A stretch of DNA of 8,010 nt from an uncultured Acidimicrobium sp. (GTDB lineage Bacteria; Actinomycetota; Acidimicrobiia; Acidimicrobiales; Ilumatobacteraceae): contig CAITUB010000241.1 in the NCBI GenBank assembly GCA_903895515.1, positions 1 to 8,010 on the forward strand. Direction: 5' to 3'. Position numbers and translations under genes: made by a program. Below, piece by piece: positions 1-5,647 of this stretch (position 1 is its first letter; every line of letters begins with the position of its first letter). The notes below the pieces were generated by a model, which worked only from the letters and a program-made list of their open reading frames with translations, was not told the origin of the DNA and did not search any database.

Positions 1-89
1 CCAGATGGTTGCACCAAATATCGCGCAAGGTTTAGCCCGCCCGAAAGGAACGAGCCATTCATTGGAGAAGCGCTTTCAGTTGCGCTCAC
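1..89 (-). CDS. Possible 5' end of an unidentified gene, cut by window edge
   Basis: An open frame runs from a GTG at position 89 (complement) off the left edge without a stop, giving about 29 residues that begin V/M-SATESASPMNGSF. The GTG lies 3 nt after the stop of the upstream 74-aa gene, which is the spacing expected of a co-transcribed, coupled pair. An in-frame ATG at position 62 is an alternative start. The fragment is too short to show a domain, and I do not recognise the product. It could also be a chance open frame in a 3' untranslated region. Confidence 0.35.
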   Translation of the reverse strand, partial: MSATESASPMNGSFLSGGLNLARYLVQPS

Positions 90-92
90 GAC

Positions 93-317
93 TTAGGCGC
101 GTGGCTTAAGTTGGCGACGCGAGACGCCAGGTGTTGCCAAGGTGTAGCCGCGATTTCGCGCCTCGGCAAGAGTGTCCGGACCAAAGCACAGCCCCACTCC
201 ACTCTCGGAGATCTCGTTAACAATGGCCTCGTCGGTCCATTCGTCTAGGTCATACACCAATTGGGTGCGCTTATCGCCAAGAAATCGTGTGTGTTCAAAC
301 CGACTAGGACGTTTCAT
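93..317 (-). CDS. Conserved hypothetical small protein (74 aa)
   Basis: This is a soluble 74-residue protein with no signal peptide or membrane segment. It has an acidic middle (VYDLDEWTDEAIVNEI, residues 21-36), a FGPDTLAEARNRGY stretch (45-58) and a basic tail (SRRQLKPRA). From memory the GDKRTQLVYDLD and FGPDTLAEARNRGY patterns resemble a small conserved hypothetical of actinobacteria; I know no function for it. The ATG at 317 is preferred over the in-frame ATG at 359. The longer form would run into the start of the divergent DsbA-family gene, and its extra 14 residues do not resemble the conserved core. A TAGATT hexamer 8 nt upstream (complement 326-331) suggests a leaderless transcript. 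A putative gene starts 3 nt after its stop. Confidence 0.75.
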   Translation of the reverse strand: MKRPSRFEHTRFLGDKRTQLVYDLDEWTDEAIVNEISESGVGLCFGPDTLAEARNRGYTLATPGVSRRQLKPRA

Positions 318-325
318 ACCAACTA

Positions 326-331
326 AATCTA
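326..331 (-). promoter_or_regulatory. Putative -10 hexamer of the 74-aa gene
   Basis: Read on the minus strand this is TAGATT, a TAnnnT-type actinobacterial -10 element. It ends 8 nt before the ATG at 317, so transcription would begin at or within a base or two of the start codon. No Shine-Dalgarno is apparent. It overlaps the -10 of the divergent plus-strand gene. No convincing -35 is seen. Confidence 0.35.
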
Positions 332-335
332 GTCT
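330..335 (+). promoter_or_regulatory. Putative -10 hexamer of the DsbA-family gene
   Basis: TAGTCT followed by 6 nt and then the ATG at 342 places the expected transcription start on the start codon, so the gene is probably leaderless. No good Shine-Dalgarno lies upstream of the ATG. The hexamer shares two bases with the minus-strand -10, so polymerases at the two promoters should exclude one another. Confidence 0.4.
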
Positions 336-341
336 GAGACC

Positions 342-1040
342 ATGACGACCTCGAAGCACACCCCGAAGTCAGTGTCAGCAGTTGACTTCTATTTTGACCC
401 CATGTGCCCATGGGCCCACCAAACATCGCTGTGGATTCGCAATGTGCGTTCCCAAAACGGCATCACCATTAATTGGAAGTTTTTTAGTCTTGAAGAGACG
501 AACCGACTTGACGGGAAAAAGCACCCATGGGAGCGTGAGGTGTCTTTTGGTTGGACTCCGATGCGCATCGGTGCATGGTTGCGTCGCATGGACATGGATT
601 TATGTGACAAGTGGTACGAGGCAATTGGCAACGCGTTGCACATTCAAGGGCGTCGACCATACGAAGAAGAAACCGCACTGCAACTTCTAGCCGACATTGG
701 CGCACCACTGAACGCATGGAACGATGCGTTGGCTGATGCAAGTACACATGACGACGTGCGCAACGATCATGAATTTGCAGTCAAGGAACTCGGCGGATTC
801 GGAGTACCGATTCTGAAATTTGCAACTGGTCGCGCAGTGTTTGGACCAGTAGTCGTTCCAGCACCTGAAGGAAACGAAGCGATCGAGCTGTGGGATCTCA
901 CAGTTGCATACGCACACTTCCCTGGCCTGTACGAAATCAAAACACCAAAAACTCAAGCAGACCTTGAACACATCGGCAACGTCTTCAACCCGTACCTCAA
1001 GGCACGTGAATGGAAGACTGTCCAAAACCCAGCACTGTGA
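342..1040 (+). CDS. DsbA-family thioredoxin-fold protein, mycothiol-linked (Rv2466c-like)
   Basis: This 232-aa protein has no signal peptide and is therefore cytoplasmic. A first beta strand (VDFYFDP, 14-20) leads into the active-site motif CPWA at 22-25. A helical insertion spans roughly 65-150, with GNALHIQGRRPYEEE near 96-110. The cis-proline loop GFGVP lies at 152-156, and FGPVVVP at 167-173 closes the fold. Order and length match the DsbA/2-hydroxychromene-2-carboxylate isomerase-like group that includes mycobacterial Rv2466c, a mycothiol-dependent nitroreductase with a CPWC site. Here the second cysteine is replaced by alanine, so the protein cannot form the usual active-site disulfide. 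A monothiol mechanism using mixed disulfides with mycothiol, or a transferase or isomerase role, is an inference. The next gene, 6 bp downstream, belongs to a mycothiol-dependent enzyme family. Family assignment is firm; substrate is unknown. Confidence 0.87.
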   Translation: MTTSKHTPKSVSAVDFYFDPMCPWAHQTSLWIRNVRSQNGITINWKFFSLEETNRLDGKKHPWEREVSFGWTPMRIGAWLRRMDMDLCDKWYEAIGNALHIQGRRPYEEETALQLLADIGAPLNAWNDALADASTHDDVRNDHEFAVKELGGFGVPILKFATGRAVFGPVVVPAPEGNEAIELWDLTVAYAHFPGLYEIKTPKTQADLEHIGNVFNPYLKAREWKTVQNPAL

Positions 1041-1042
1041 GG
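1037..1042 (+). promoter_or_regulatory. Ribosome binding site overlapping the upstream stop codon
   Basis: GTGAGG lies 4 nt before the ATG at 1047 and includes the TGA stop of the DsbA-family gene (1038-1040). Terminating ribosomes would cover the site, which suggests coupled translation of the pair. Confidence 0.4.
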
Positions 1043-1046
1043 CGCG

Positions 1047-1847
1047 ATGAACATTGATCAGAAAGTTTCTTTAACCATCGAAGCGATTAACACGTTGACA
1101 GAACTTTGTGCTCCACTTACCGAAGCCCAGTGGAAAACTGCAACCGATTGCCCTGGCTGGAGCGTGCAGGACAACATTTCGCATCTCGTGGGCATTGAGA
1201 ACATGTTGCTCGGCAAACCACCGACAACGCACAAATCCCCTAAGTACGACTACATCAAAAACCCCATAGGCGAGCACAACGAACACGAAATTGACGCGCG
1301 ACGTTCGCTACTTGGAAGCGAAGTGTTCGCCGAGTGGAAGGCAACCGCAGCAGAGCGCGCGCAACAGCTACAAACAGCAGACGCTGAATATTTCGCAAAG
1401 CCGATGATGATGCCAACTGGACCGGGAACTCTTGGAGACTTCCTCGACATTCGAATTCTTGATCTGTGGATTCACGATCAAGACATTCGCCGAGCTTTGA
1501 ATATTTCAGGCAATCACGGAGGACCATGTGCAGAACACACCATTGATCGACTTATCCGCACGTTGCCAATTGTTGTAGGCAAACGTGCTGCTACGCCAGA
1601 GGGCGAATCTGTTTCAATCACCATTTCCGGTGCAGTTCCACGAACCATCTACGTTTCGGTTTCTGAAGGACGTGCAAACATCGTTCCCGCTTCACCAGCC
1701 AATTTGTTGTGTGAAATAACAATGGACAGCACGGTGTTTACAGCCCTCGCAACTGGCAGAAAGCAATCCACAGAGTTGAATTGGACATCTACTGGCGACA
1801 CAGCGCTCGCACAGCGAATTGTCAGTCAACTGAACATGATGATCTAG
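1047..1847 (+). CDS. Maleylpyruvate isomerase family mycothiol-dependent enzyme (DinB/MDMPI fold)
   Basis: This 266-aa cytoplasmic protein belongs to the MDMPI N-terminal (DinB-like four-helix) family, whose members use mycothiol as cofactor or substrate around a divalent metal. The helix with TDCPGWSVQDNISHL (33-47) carries the first predicted metal ligand, H46. The motif ILDLWIHDQDIRRAL (137-151) carries D139 and H143, with the i/i+4 spacing of the Glu-His ligand pair in the Corynebacterium enzyme; here the acid is Asp, not Glu. A smaller alpha/beta C-terminal domain spans about 170-266. It probably forms an operon with the DsbA-family gene (6-bp gap). True maleylpyruvate isomerase activity is not implied: most actinobacteria carry many such paralogs of unknown substrate, and no gentisate pathway gene is nearby. 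Confidence 0.85.
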   Translation: MNIDQKVSLTIEAINTLTELCAPLTEAQWKTATDCPGWSVQDNISHLVGIENMLLGKPPTTHKSPKYDYIKNPIGEHNEHEIDARRSLLGSEVFAEWKATAAERAQQLQTADAEYFAKPMMMPTGPGTLGDFLDIRILDLWIHDQDIRRALNISGNHGGPCAEHTIDRLIRTLPIVVGKRAATPEGESVSITISGAVPRTIYVSVSEGRANIVPASPANLLCEITMDSTVFTALATGRKQSTELNWTSTGDTALAQRIVSQLNMMI

Positions 1848-1863
1848 GACTTTTCTCGTTCAT

Positions 1864-1869
1864 TAGGCT
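1864..1869 (+). promoter_or_regulatory. Putative -10 hexamer of the 91-aa gene
   Basis: TAGGCT ends 7 nt before the ATG at 1877 and lies in the 29-nt gap after the upstream stop, consistent with a leaderless start of a new unit. The same bases could instead simply supply a close GAGG (1870-1873) for ribosome binding, so this is weak. Confidence 0.3.
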
Positions 1870-1876
1870 GAGGTGT

Positions 1877-2152
1877 ATGGCGTTGTCACACGATCCTGCG
1901 GTGAACGCAAAACTTGAAGAACTTGTTGCTCGTGACGCCGAATTTGGTGCCCGCGCAGAACTGCGGGTCATTGCCAAGTACGGCAAGGACGCCTCTATGG
2001 AGGATTACCACTTCAGCAAGTCTTTCGCGCGTGAAAGCCAGGCTTCGCAGCAAATCGATTGGGTACACCAGGGTTGGCTGCGACCCGTGCGTTTTGCCTA
2101 CCGCCACACTCCTCGATGGGTTCGTTTTGCAGTGAAAAAGGTGGCCTCATGA
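1877..2152 (+). CDS. Hypothetical protein (91 aa) coupled to a glycosyltransferase
   Basis: The N-terminal two thirds are charged and probably helical (NAKLEELVARDAEFGARAEL, 10-29). The last third is basic and aromatic (WLRPVRFAYRHTPRWVRFAVKKVAS, positions 67-91), alternating Arg/Lys with Trp, Phe and Tyr as in an amphipathic membrane-surface helix. No transmembrane helix or signal peptide is seen. The frame extends upstream to 1781, but that would overlap the preceding gene by 67 bp, and the residues before M(1877) look non-coding. Its TGA stop overlaps the ATG of the glycosyltransferase in an ATGA, so the two are almost certainly translated together. A role as an accessory or membrane-docking partner of the transferase is inference from position and tail composition only. 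I do not recognise the family. Confidence 0.7.
   Translation: MALSHDPAVNAKLEELVARDAEFGARAELRVIAKYGKDASMEDYHFSKSFARESQASQQIDWVHQGWLRPVRFAYRHTPRWVRFAVKKVAS
2137..2144 (+). promoter_or_regulatory. Ribosome binding site of the glycosyltransferase
   Basis: AAAGGTGG lies just upstream of the ATG at 2149 and within the 3' end of the 91-aa gene. It supports 2149 as the true start over the in-frame ATG at 2059, which lies deep inside the previous gene. Confidence 0.5.
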
Positions 2153-3717
2153 GGCACTCGTTCATCGTTGTCACCAGTGGCGCTCAAGGCTCCGTACGCC
2201 AACTTCGCAAAACGGCAAACTCGCTGCTCGAAAGCTCGATCGTTCCTAACCATTGGATCATCAGCGAATCGACTCTCGATCATGAACGAGTTACCCGCAC
2301 ACGCAAAATGCGCACTAGTTCAATTGTTATTGCGAGAAGTGATGTCGTCGTTATCGAACATGCCGTGGTGGTGTTTCTGCGCGCAGGTGATGAGCTTGCT
2401 CCACAAGCCCTCGCGACAATTGATCAGAAACTCACCGAGCAGCCTGGCCTTGATTTCATCTACGGCGATTCATCTCACGGCAGGCCATCTCGATTCGAAG
2501 AAGTGACCAACGTGCGTCGTCCAGGTTGGTCGCCAGAACGCCTTCGTTCGCACAACTATGTTGGCGATCTTGTTGCCGTTCGTGCCCGTGTTGCAGCTTC
2601 CGCAGGCGGAGCAACACTGCTCTCCAAACTGCATAGTCACGACCGATCACTTCGCCTATCAGAGCACAGCAAAAATGCCACTCGAATTGCAGAGGTGTTG
2701 TGCTTGTCTACACAAGATCGCATTGAACCAACCGCAAGTCTTCAGGCAGTTCGCGAGCACTGTGACCGAACTGGAATTAATGCGGAGTGCAGTATCGACG
2801 CACATGTCCCTGTCGTGCGAGTGAATCGCCATGTCTCGCGCAAACCAAAGATCAGCGTCATTGTGCCAACACGCGGAACAGTGCAAGAGATACGCGGAAC
2901 AAACATTGTCATGGCTGCACATGCCATTCGTTCGCTCCGCAATACCTGCACCTACAAAAACCTAGAAATTATTGCCGTACTCGACAAAGAAACCACACAA
3001 GAATCGCGCACCGAAATTGTTGATGCCTGCGGAAACTCAATCAAGGTCGTGGAATACGACCAAGAGTTCAACTTTGCCGAAAAGGTGAACCTGGGCGTGG
3101 TGAATTCCGATGGCGACTACCTCTTACTGCTGAACGACGACACCGAATTCATTTCTCCCGACACCATTGAAACGCTGATGGGCCTGCTTGAGGACCCTGA
3201 AGTTGCCATGGCAGGACCAATGTTGTTGTACGAAGATGGCCTCATTCAAAGCGCCGGTCACATTTTGAACCCAATCCCCTACGACTTGTACCGCCATCGT
3301 TCGCCACAACATGTTGGAGCACAAAATATGTTGCGTGTTCAGCGAGAGGTTTCAGGCGTCATTGCGGCGTGTGTGCTCATCAAGCGCAGCGCGTTTCTAG
3401 AAGTAGGCGGGTTGTGCACGCTGTTCCCGTCCAACTACAACGATGTCGACTTTGGGCTGAAGCTTCGCGATGCCGGATACCGAATTGTGTGGACTCCGCA
3501 TGCACAGATGTATCACTTCGAATCAAAAACCAGGTCACCGAAATTACGACCGTTTGAAGTGGCATCAATTGGCAAGCGTTGGCGCGACAAGTTGGACGAT
3601 GATCCGTATTTCAATCCGCATCTCGAGCGTTACATCTCGGTGTGGAAGCAGAACGTGCTTGGTCAGAGATCGTTGGTTGAAGCGCTTGGGCCAACAGCCC
3701 CAATTGCATCGAAGTAA
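2149..3717 (+). CDS. Family 2 glycosyltransferase, tandem-domain type
   Basis: This is a 522-aa protein. The C-terminal half (about 234-470) is a canonical GT-A/GT2 domain: KISVIVPTRG at 234-243, the metal/nucleotide-sugar motif LLLLNDDTE at 325-333, SGVIAACVLIKRSAFLEVGG at 402-421, and YNDVDFGLKLRDAGY at 430-444 holding the acceptor-site acids. The N-terminal half (1-230) resembles a second GT2 domain in outline (GDELAPQAL at 80-88; RPGWSPERLRSHNYVGDL at 124-141). Its acidic motif, usually like YSDEDK in relatives, reads YGDSSHG at 105-111, so it is probably a non-catalytic scaffold or acceptor-binding module. Such tandem proteins commonly transfer rhamnose or related sugars in surface polysaccharide synthesis, but donor and acceptor cannot be read here. 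It is a cytosolic enzyme with no membrane helices. Its last 55 bp overlap the convergent gene. Confidence 0.9.
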   Translation: MRHSFIVVTSGAQGSVRQLRKTANSLLESSIVPNHWIISESTLDHERVTRTRKMRTSSIVIARSDVVVIEHAVVVFLRAGDELAPQALATIDQKLTEQPGLDFIYGDSSHGRPSRFEEVTNVRRPGWSPERLRSHNYVGDLVAVRARVAASAGGATLLSKLHSHDRSLRLSEHSKNATRIAEVLCLSTQDRIEPTASLQAVREHCDRTGINAECSIDAHVPVVRVNRHVSRKPKISVIVPTRGTVQEIRGTNIVMAAHAIRSLRNTCTYKNLEIIAVLDKETTQESRTEIVDACGNSIKVVEYDQEFNFAEKVNLGVVNSDGDYLLLLNDDTEFISPDTIETLMGLLEDPEVAMAGPMLLYEDGLIQSAGHILNPIPYDLYRHRSPQHVGAQNMLRVQREVSGVIAACVLIKRSAFLEVGGLCTLFPSNYNDVDFGLKLRDAGYRIVWTPHAQMYHFESKTRSPKLRPFEVASIGKRWRDKLDDDPYFNPHLERYISVWKQNVLGQRSLVEALGPTAPIASK

Positions 3718-4121
3718 TCAAGGTGCGCACGCACAACGTGCACCACATCAACATCGTCCAACACGTCAATATTTGACTCTTCGGCTTTGCCAAGCAGATA
3801 CGCAGTAAGCGTTTCTTCTCCTACAACAAGCGTGGAGTCAATGTCCTGCTTGCGGTCAATCACATCAGAAGGCTGAAGCCCCTTTTCGTGCATCCAGCGC
3901 ATGTGCAGAACAAGCAACTTCTGAAGTTCGTCATAGGTCAAGCGCGACTGAGTGCCTGCAGGTAAATGATCGGCAACAAACTTCGTTGCCTCATCTGGGT
4001 CGTACACCGCGCGCGGAGCAACACCGTCTAAACGATGTGCTTCACGACCGACTACAACCGCAGCAATGACGAACGTCGAAACTGCAGATAATGCCGCAAA
4101 AACCAGAGTTATCGCAGACAT
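3663..4121 (-). CDS. Membrane-anchored conserved hypothetical protein (152 aa)
   Basis: One strong N-terminal membrane helix (about 3-25, AITLVFAALSAVSTFVIAAVVVG) is followed by a basic GREAHR, giving an N-out/C-in single-pass anchor by the positive-inside rule. A soluble cytoplasmic domain of about 125 residues follows, with a RLTYDELQKLLVLHMRWM helix (60-77) and an acidic helical segment around 90-140 ending in VRAHLDYFDAIGAV. I recognise the pattern as that of an actinobacterial protein of unknown function, not a characterised family. The ATG at 4121 lies 14 nt after the acyl-CoA dehydrogenase stop, so it is probably co-transcribed with it, although nothing suggests a lipid function. Its 3' end overlaps the end of the convergent glycosyltransferase gene by 55 bp. 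Confidence 0.83.
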   Translation of the reverse strand: MSAITLVFAALSAVSTFVIAAVVVGREAHRLDGVAPRAVYDPDEATKFVADHLPAGTQSRLTYDELQKLLVLHMRWMHEKGLQPSDVIDRKQDIDSTLVVGEETLTAYLLGKAEESNIDVLDDVDVVHVVRAHLDYFDAIGAVGPSASTNDL

Positions 4122-4135
4122 GCTGCGTTGCTCAC

Positions 4136-5251
4136 TTAGATGCCAATGCGCTGTGCAAGAAGTTCACGGTGATATGAAGGATCACCGAACAACAACTCGC
4201 TCGACTTTGCACGCTTGAAATACAAGTGCGCTGGGTGTTCCCAGGTAAAGCCGATACCACCATGGATCTGAATGTTTTCAGCAGCAGCGTGGAAATACGC
4301 CTCTGAGCAATATGCCTTAGCAAGTGAAGCAACCGAAGCAAGTTCGTCGTTCATCTCTGCTGCACACCACATGCCGTAGTAAGCAGCCGACTTTGCTGAT
4401 TCAACTTCAAGCAACATGTCTGCACACTTGTGCTTAATTGCTTGGAACGAACCAATTGGGCGACCGAACTGCACGCGAACCTTGGCGTACTCAACTGCCA
4501 TTTCAAGAACTTTCTGTGCGCCACCAACTTGCTCTGCAGCAAGTGCAACAGCGGCAAGATCAAACACCTTGCTCAACACGTCCCAGCCCTTGCCTTCGGT
4601 GCCAACCAACGTTGCAGGAGTTGCATTGAACTCCAACTTTGCTTGCTTGCGCGTTTGGTCCATGGTGGAAAGTGCGGTGCGGGTAAGGCCCTTTGCCTTG
4701 CCATCTACTGCGAACAACGAAACACCCTTGCCCGTGCGAGCAGCAACGATGATCAAATCTGCAGTGTGTCCGTCAATCACGAACATCTTGGTGCCGGTCA
4801 ACGTGAAATCACTTCCACTGCCCTTGGCCTCCATGGTGATTCCCTTTTCGTCCCACTTGCCCGAAGGCTCGGTGGTGGCAAGCGTTGCAGTGAATTCACC
4901 GCTTGCAATTCCTGGTAATGACTTCTTCTTTGCTGCTTCGTCACCGCTGAGCAACAACGTGTTTGCAGCAAGAACAACGGTGGAGAAATACGGTGCGCAC
5001 AACAACGCGCGTCCCATTTCTTCAAGCACTACACCTTGTTCGATGAAGCTGTAACCGGAGCCACCGAACTCTTCTGGAATTGATAATCCCTGAAGGCCCA
5101 TCTGCTCGCCCATTTGCGACCACACGGCTGGATCAAAACCATTGACGGTTTCCATCTGCTCGCGTACTGCAGTTTCTGGTGACTTCGAGTCGAGAAACGC
5201 ACGGACTGTTTTACGGAGTTCTTCTTGTTCTTCTGTGAATGCAAAGTTCAT
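4136..5251 (-). CDS. Acyl-CoA dehydrogenase family protein, apparently lacking catalytic Glu
   Basis: This 371-aa FAD-linked enzyme of the acyl-CoA dehydrogenase fold would act in fatty acid, sterol or branched-acyl degradation. The N-terminal helical domain starts FTEEQEELRKTVRAFL (5-20) and includes IPEEFGGSG (58-66). The middle beta domain has ATTEPSG (125-131) in place of the usual LTEPxxGSD. The C-terminal domain has RVQFGRPIGSFQ (259-270), a FAD-contacting motif, and IQIHGGIGFTWEHP (327-340). A gapless alignment by eye with classical members puts F355 where the catalytic Glu of the YEGT motif should be, and A233 at the alternative Glu site of isovaleryl-CoA dehydrogenase. It may be the non-catalytic partner of a heteromeric dehydrogenase, as known for mycobacterial FadE pairs; no partner gene is in the window. 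The start at 5251 fits the family's N-terminus and has an AAGGA ribosome site. The in-frame ATG at 5380 adds unrelated residues inside the antitoxin gene. Confidence 0.9.
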   Translation of the reverse strand: MNFAFTEEQEELRKTVRAFLDSKSPETAVREQMETVNGFDPAVWSQMGEQMGLQGLSIPEEFGGSGYSFIEQGVVLEEMGRALLCAPYFSTVVLAANTLLLSGDEAAKKKSLPGIASGEFTATLATTEPSGKWDEKGITMEAKGSGSDFTLTGTKMFVIDGHTADLIIVAARTGKGVSLFAVDGKAKGLTRTALSTMDQTRKQAKLEFNATPATLVGTEGKGWDVLSKVFDLAAVALAAEQVGGAQKVLEMAVEYAKVRVQFGRPIGSFQAIKHKCADMLLEVESAKSAAYYGMWCAAEMNDELASVASLAKAYCSEAYFHAAAENIQIHGGIGFTWEHPAHLYFKRAKSSELLFGDPSYHRELLAQRIGI

Positions 5252-5258
5252 GCAGACA

Positions 5259-5263
5259 TCCTT
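5259..5263 (-). promoter_or_regulatory. Ribosome binding site of the acyl-CoA dehydrogenase
   Basis: On the minus strand AAGGA lies 7 nt before the ATG at 5251. It fixes the start there, and shows this gene has a 5' leader, unlike the apparently leaderless genes nearby. Confidence 0.65.
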
Positions 5264-5292
5264 GCCCAAACCCCAGCCCTCGCGCCAATTTG

Positions 5293-5316
5293 AGTGTGTA
5301 CACCTATGTACACACT
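5293..5316. promoter_or_regulatory. 24-bp palindrome, probable operator of the toxin-antitoxin operon
   Basis: Two perfect 10-bp arms, AGTGTGTACA and TGTACACACT, flank a CCTA spacer. The core repeats TGTACAC twice. It lies in the 93-bp divergent region, 29 bp before the antitoxin ATG and covering the region where a -35 would fall for the TAGCCT at 5333. Phd/VapB antitoxins typically bind inverted repeats like this, alone or with toxin, to repress their own operon. Because it also lies 41 bp from the acyl-CoA dehydrogenase start, it may instead, or also, serve a lipid-responsive repressor of that gene. Confidence 0.65.
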
Positions 5317-5332
5317 TTTGGAGGTTTCGTCC

Positions 5333-5338
5333 TAGCCT
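5333..5338 (+). promoter_or_regulatory. Putative -10 hexamer of the antitoxin operon
   Basis: TAGCCT followed by 6 nt then ATG (5345) predicts transcription starting on the start codon. No Shine-Dalgarno precedes the antitoxin, in agreement with a leaderless mRNA. The palindrome ends 16 bp upstream, overlapping the expected -35. Confidence 0.45.
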
Positions 5339-5344
5339 GTCCTT

Positions 5345-5647
5345 ATGGCCAAGCAGACAAAGCCCGTATCCGAACGGCACCTCGGCATTCGCGAGCTTCG
5401 CGAACAGTCAGCCAAGTTCGTTCAGCGCGCAGGTGCCGGCGAAAACATTGTGGTCACGGTCAGTGGAGAACCGGTCGCGCTTCTTGGGCCACTGCACTCC
5501 ATAAGTGCGCAGGTTTCCATTACCGAGCTCATTGCCAAGACCGCGCTCATTGCTCCGCGCAGAAAAGATGACTTCGTGTTAAGCGACCCCGTTGCCGTGC
5601 ACAGCGGAGCACGCATTGATCAGTTACTCCGTGAGGTGCGCGGATGA
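5345..5647 (+). CDS. Type II antitoxin, Phd/YefM (VapB) family
   Basis: This 100-aa protein neutralises the PIN toxin encoded next to it and probably represses the operon. The N-terminal DNA-binding/dimerisation domain shows the family signature IRELREQSAKFVQRAGAGE (15-33) followed by NIVVTVSGEPVALLGP (34-49), the strand-loop-strand of Phd-type antitoxins. Residues 55-100 form the extended toxin-binding tail, ending VHSGARIDQLLREVRG. The length is typical. Its TGA overlaps the toxin ATG in an ATGA, as is standard for keeping antitoxin ahead of toxin. The palindrome at 5293-5316 is the likely binding site. No other start is plausible, since the signature begins about 14 residues in. Confidence 0.85.
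   Translation: MAKQTKPVSERHLGIRELREQSAKFVQRAGAGENIVVTVSGEPVALLGPLHSISAQVSITELIAKTALIAPRRKDDFVLSDPVAVHSGARIDQLLREVRG
5633..5636 (+). promoter_or_regulatory. Ribosome binding site of the VapC toxin
   Basis: GAGG lies 7 nt before the ATG at 5644, inside the antitoxin coding region, and supports coupled initiation at the ATGA junction. Confidence 0.5.

Noticed and set aside
382..690. Second plus-strand frame (102 aa) inside the DsbA-family gene
   Set aside because: It is an out-of-frame shadow rich in Cys, Arg and Trp with no recognisable pattern; the 342 frame explains the DNA.
2059..2148. N-terminal extension of the glycosyltransferase from the ATG at 2059
   Set aside because: It would overlap the 91-aa gene over 90 bp; the ATGA junction and AAAGGTGG ribosome site favour 2149.
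3686..3703. Small hairpin TTGGGC...GCCCCAA near the glycosyltransferase end, considered as a bidirectional terminator
   Set aside because: The stem is short with a bulge, no T-run follows on either strand, and it lies within both coding regions.
4416..5054. Long plus-strand open frames (212 aa at 4416-5054 and 162 aa at 4430-4918) inside the acyl-CoA dehydrogenase gene
   Set aside because: They are antisense to a gene with clear family motifs, their translations are low-complexity and domain-free, and neither has a convincing ribosome site.
5252..5380. N-terminal extension of the acyl-CoA dehydrogenase to the ATG at 5380
   Set aside because: The extra 43 residues do not resemble the family, contain the palindrome and overlap the antitoxin gene; an AAGGA site supports 5251.
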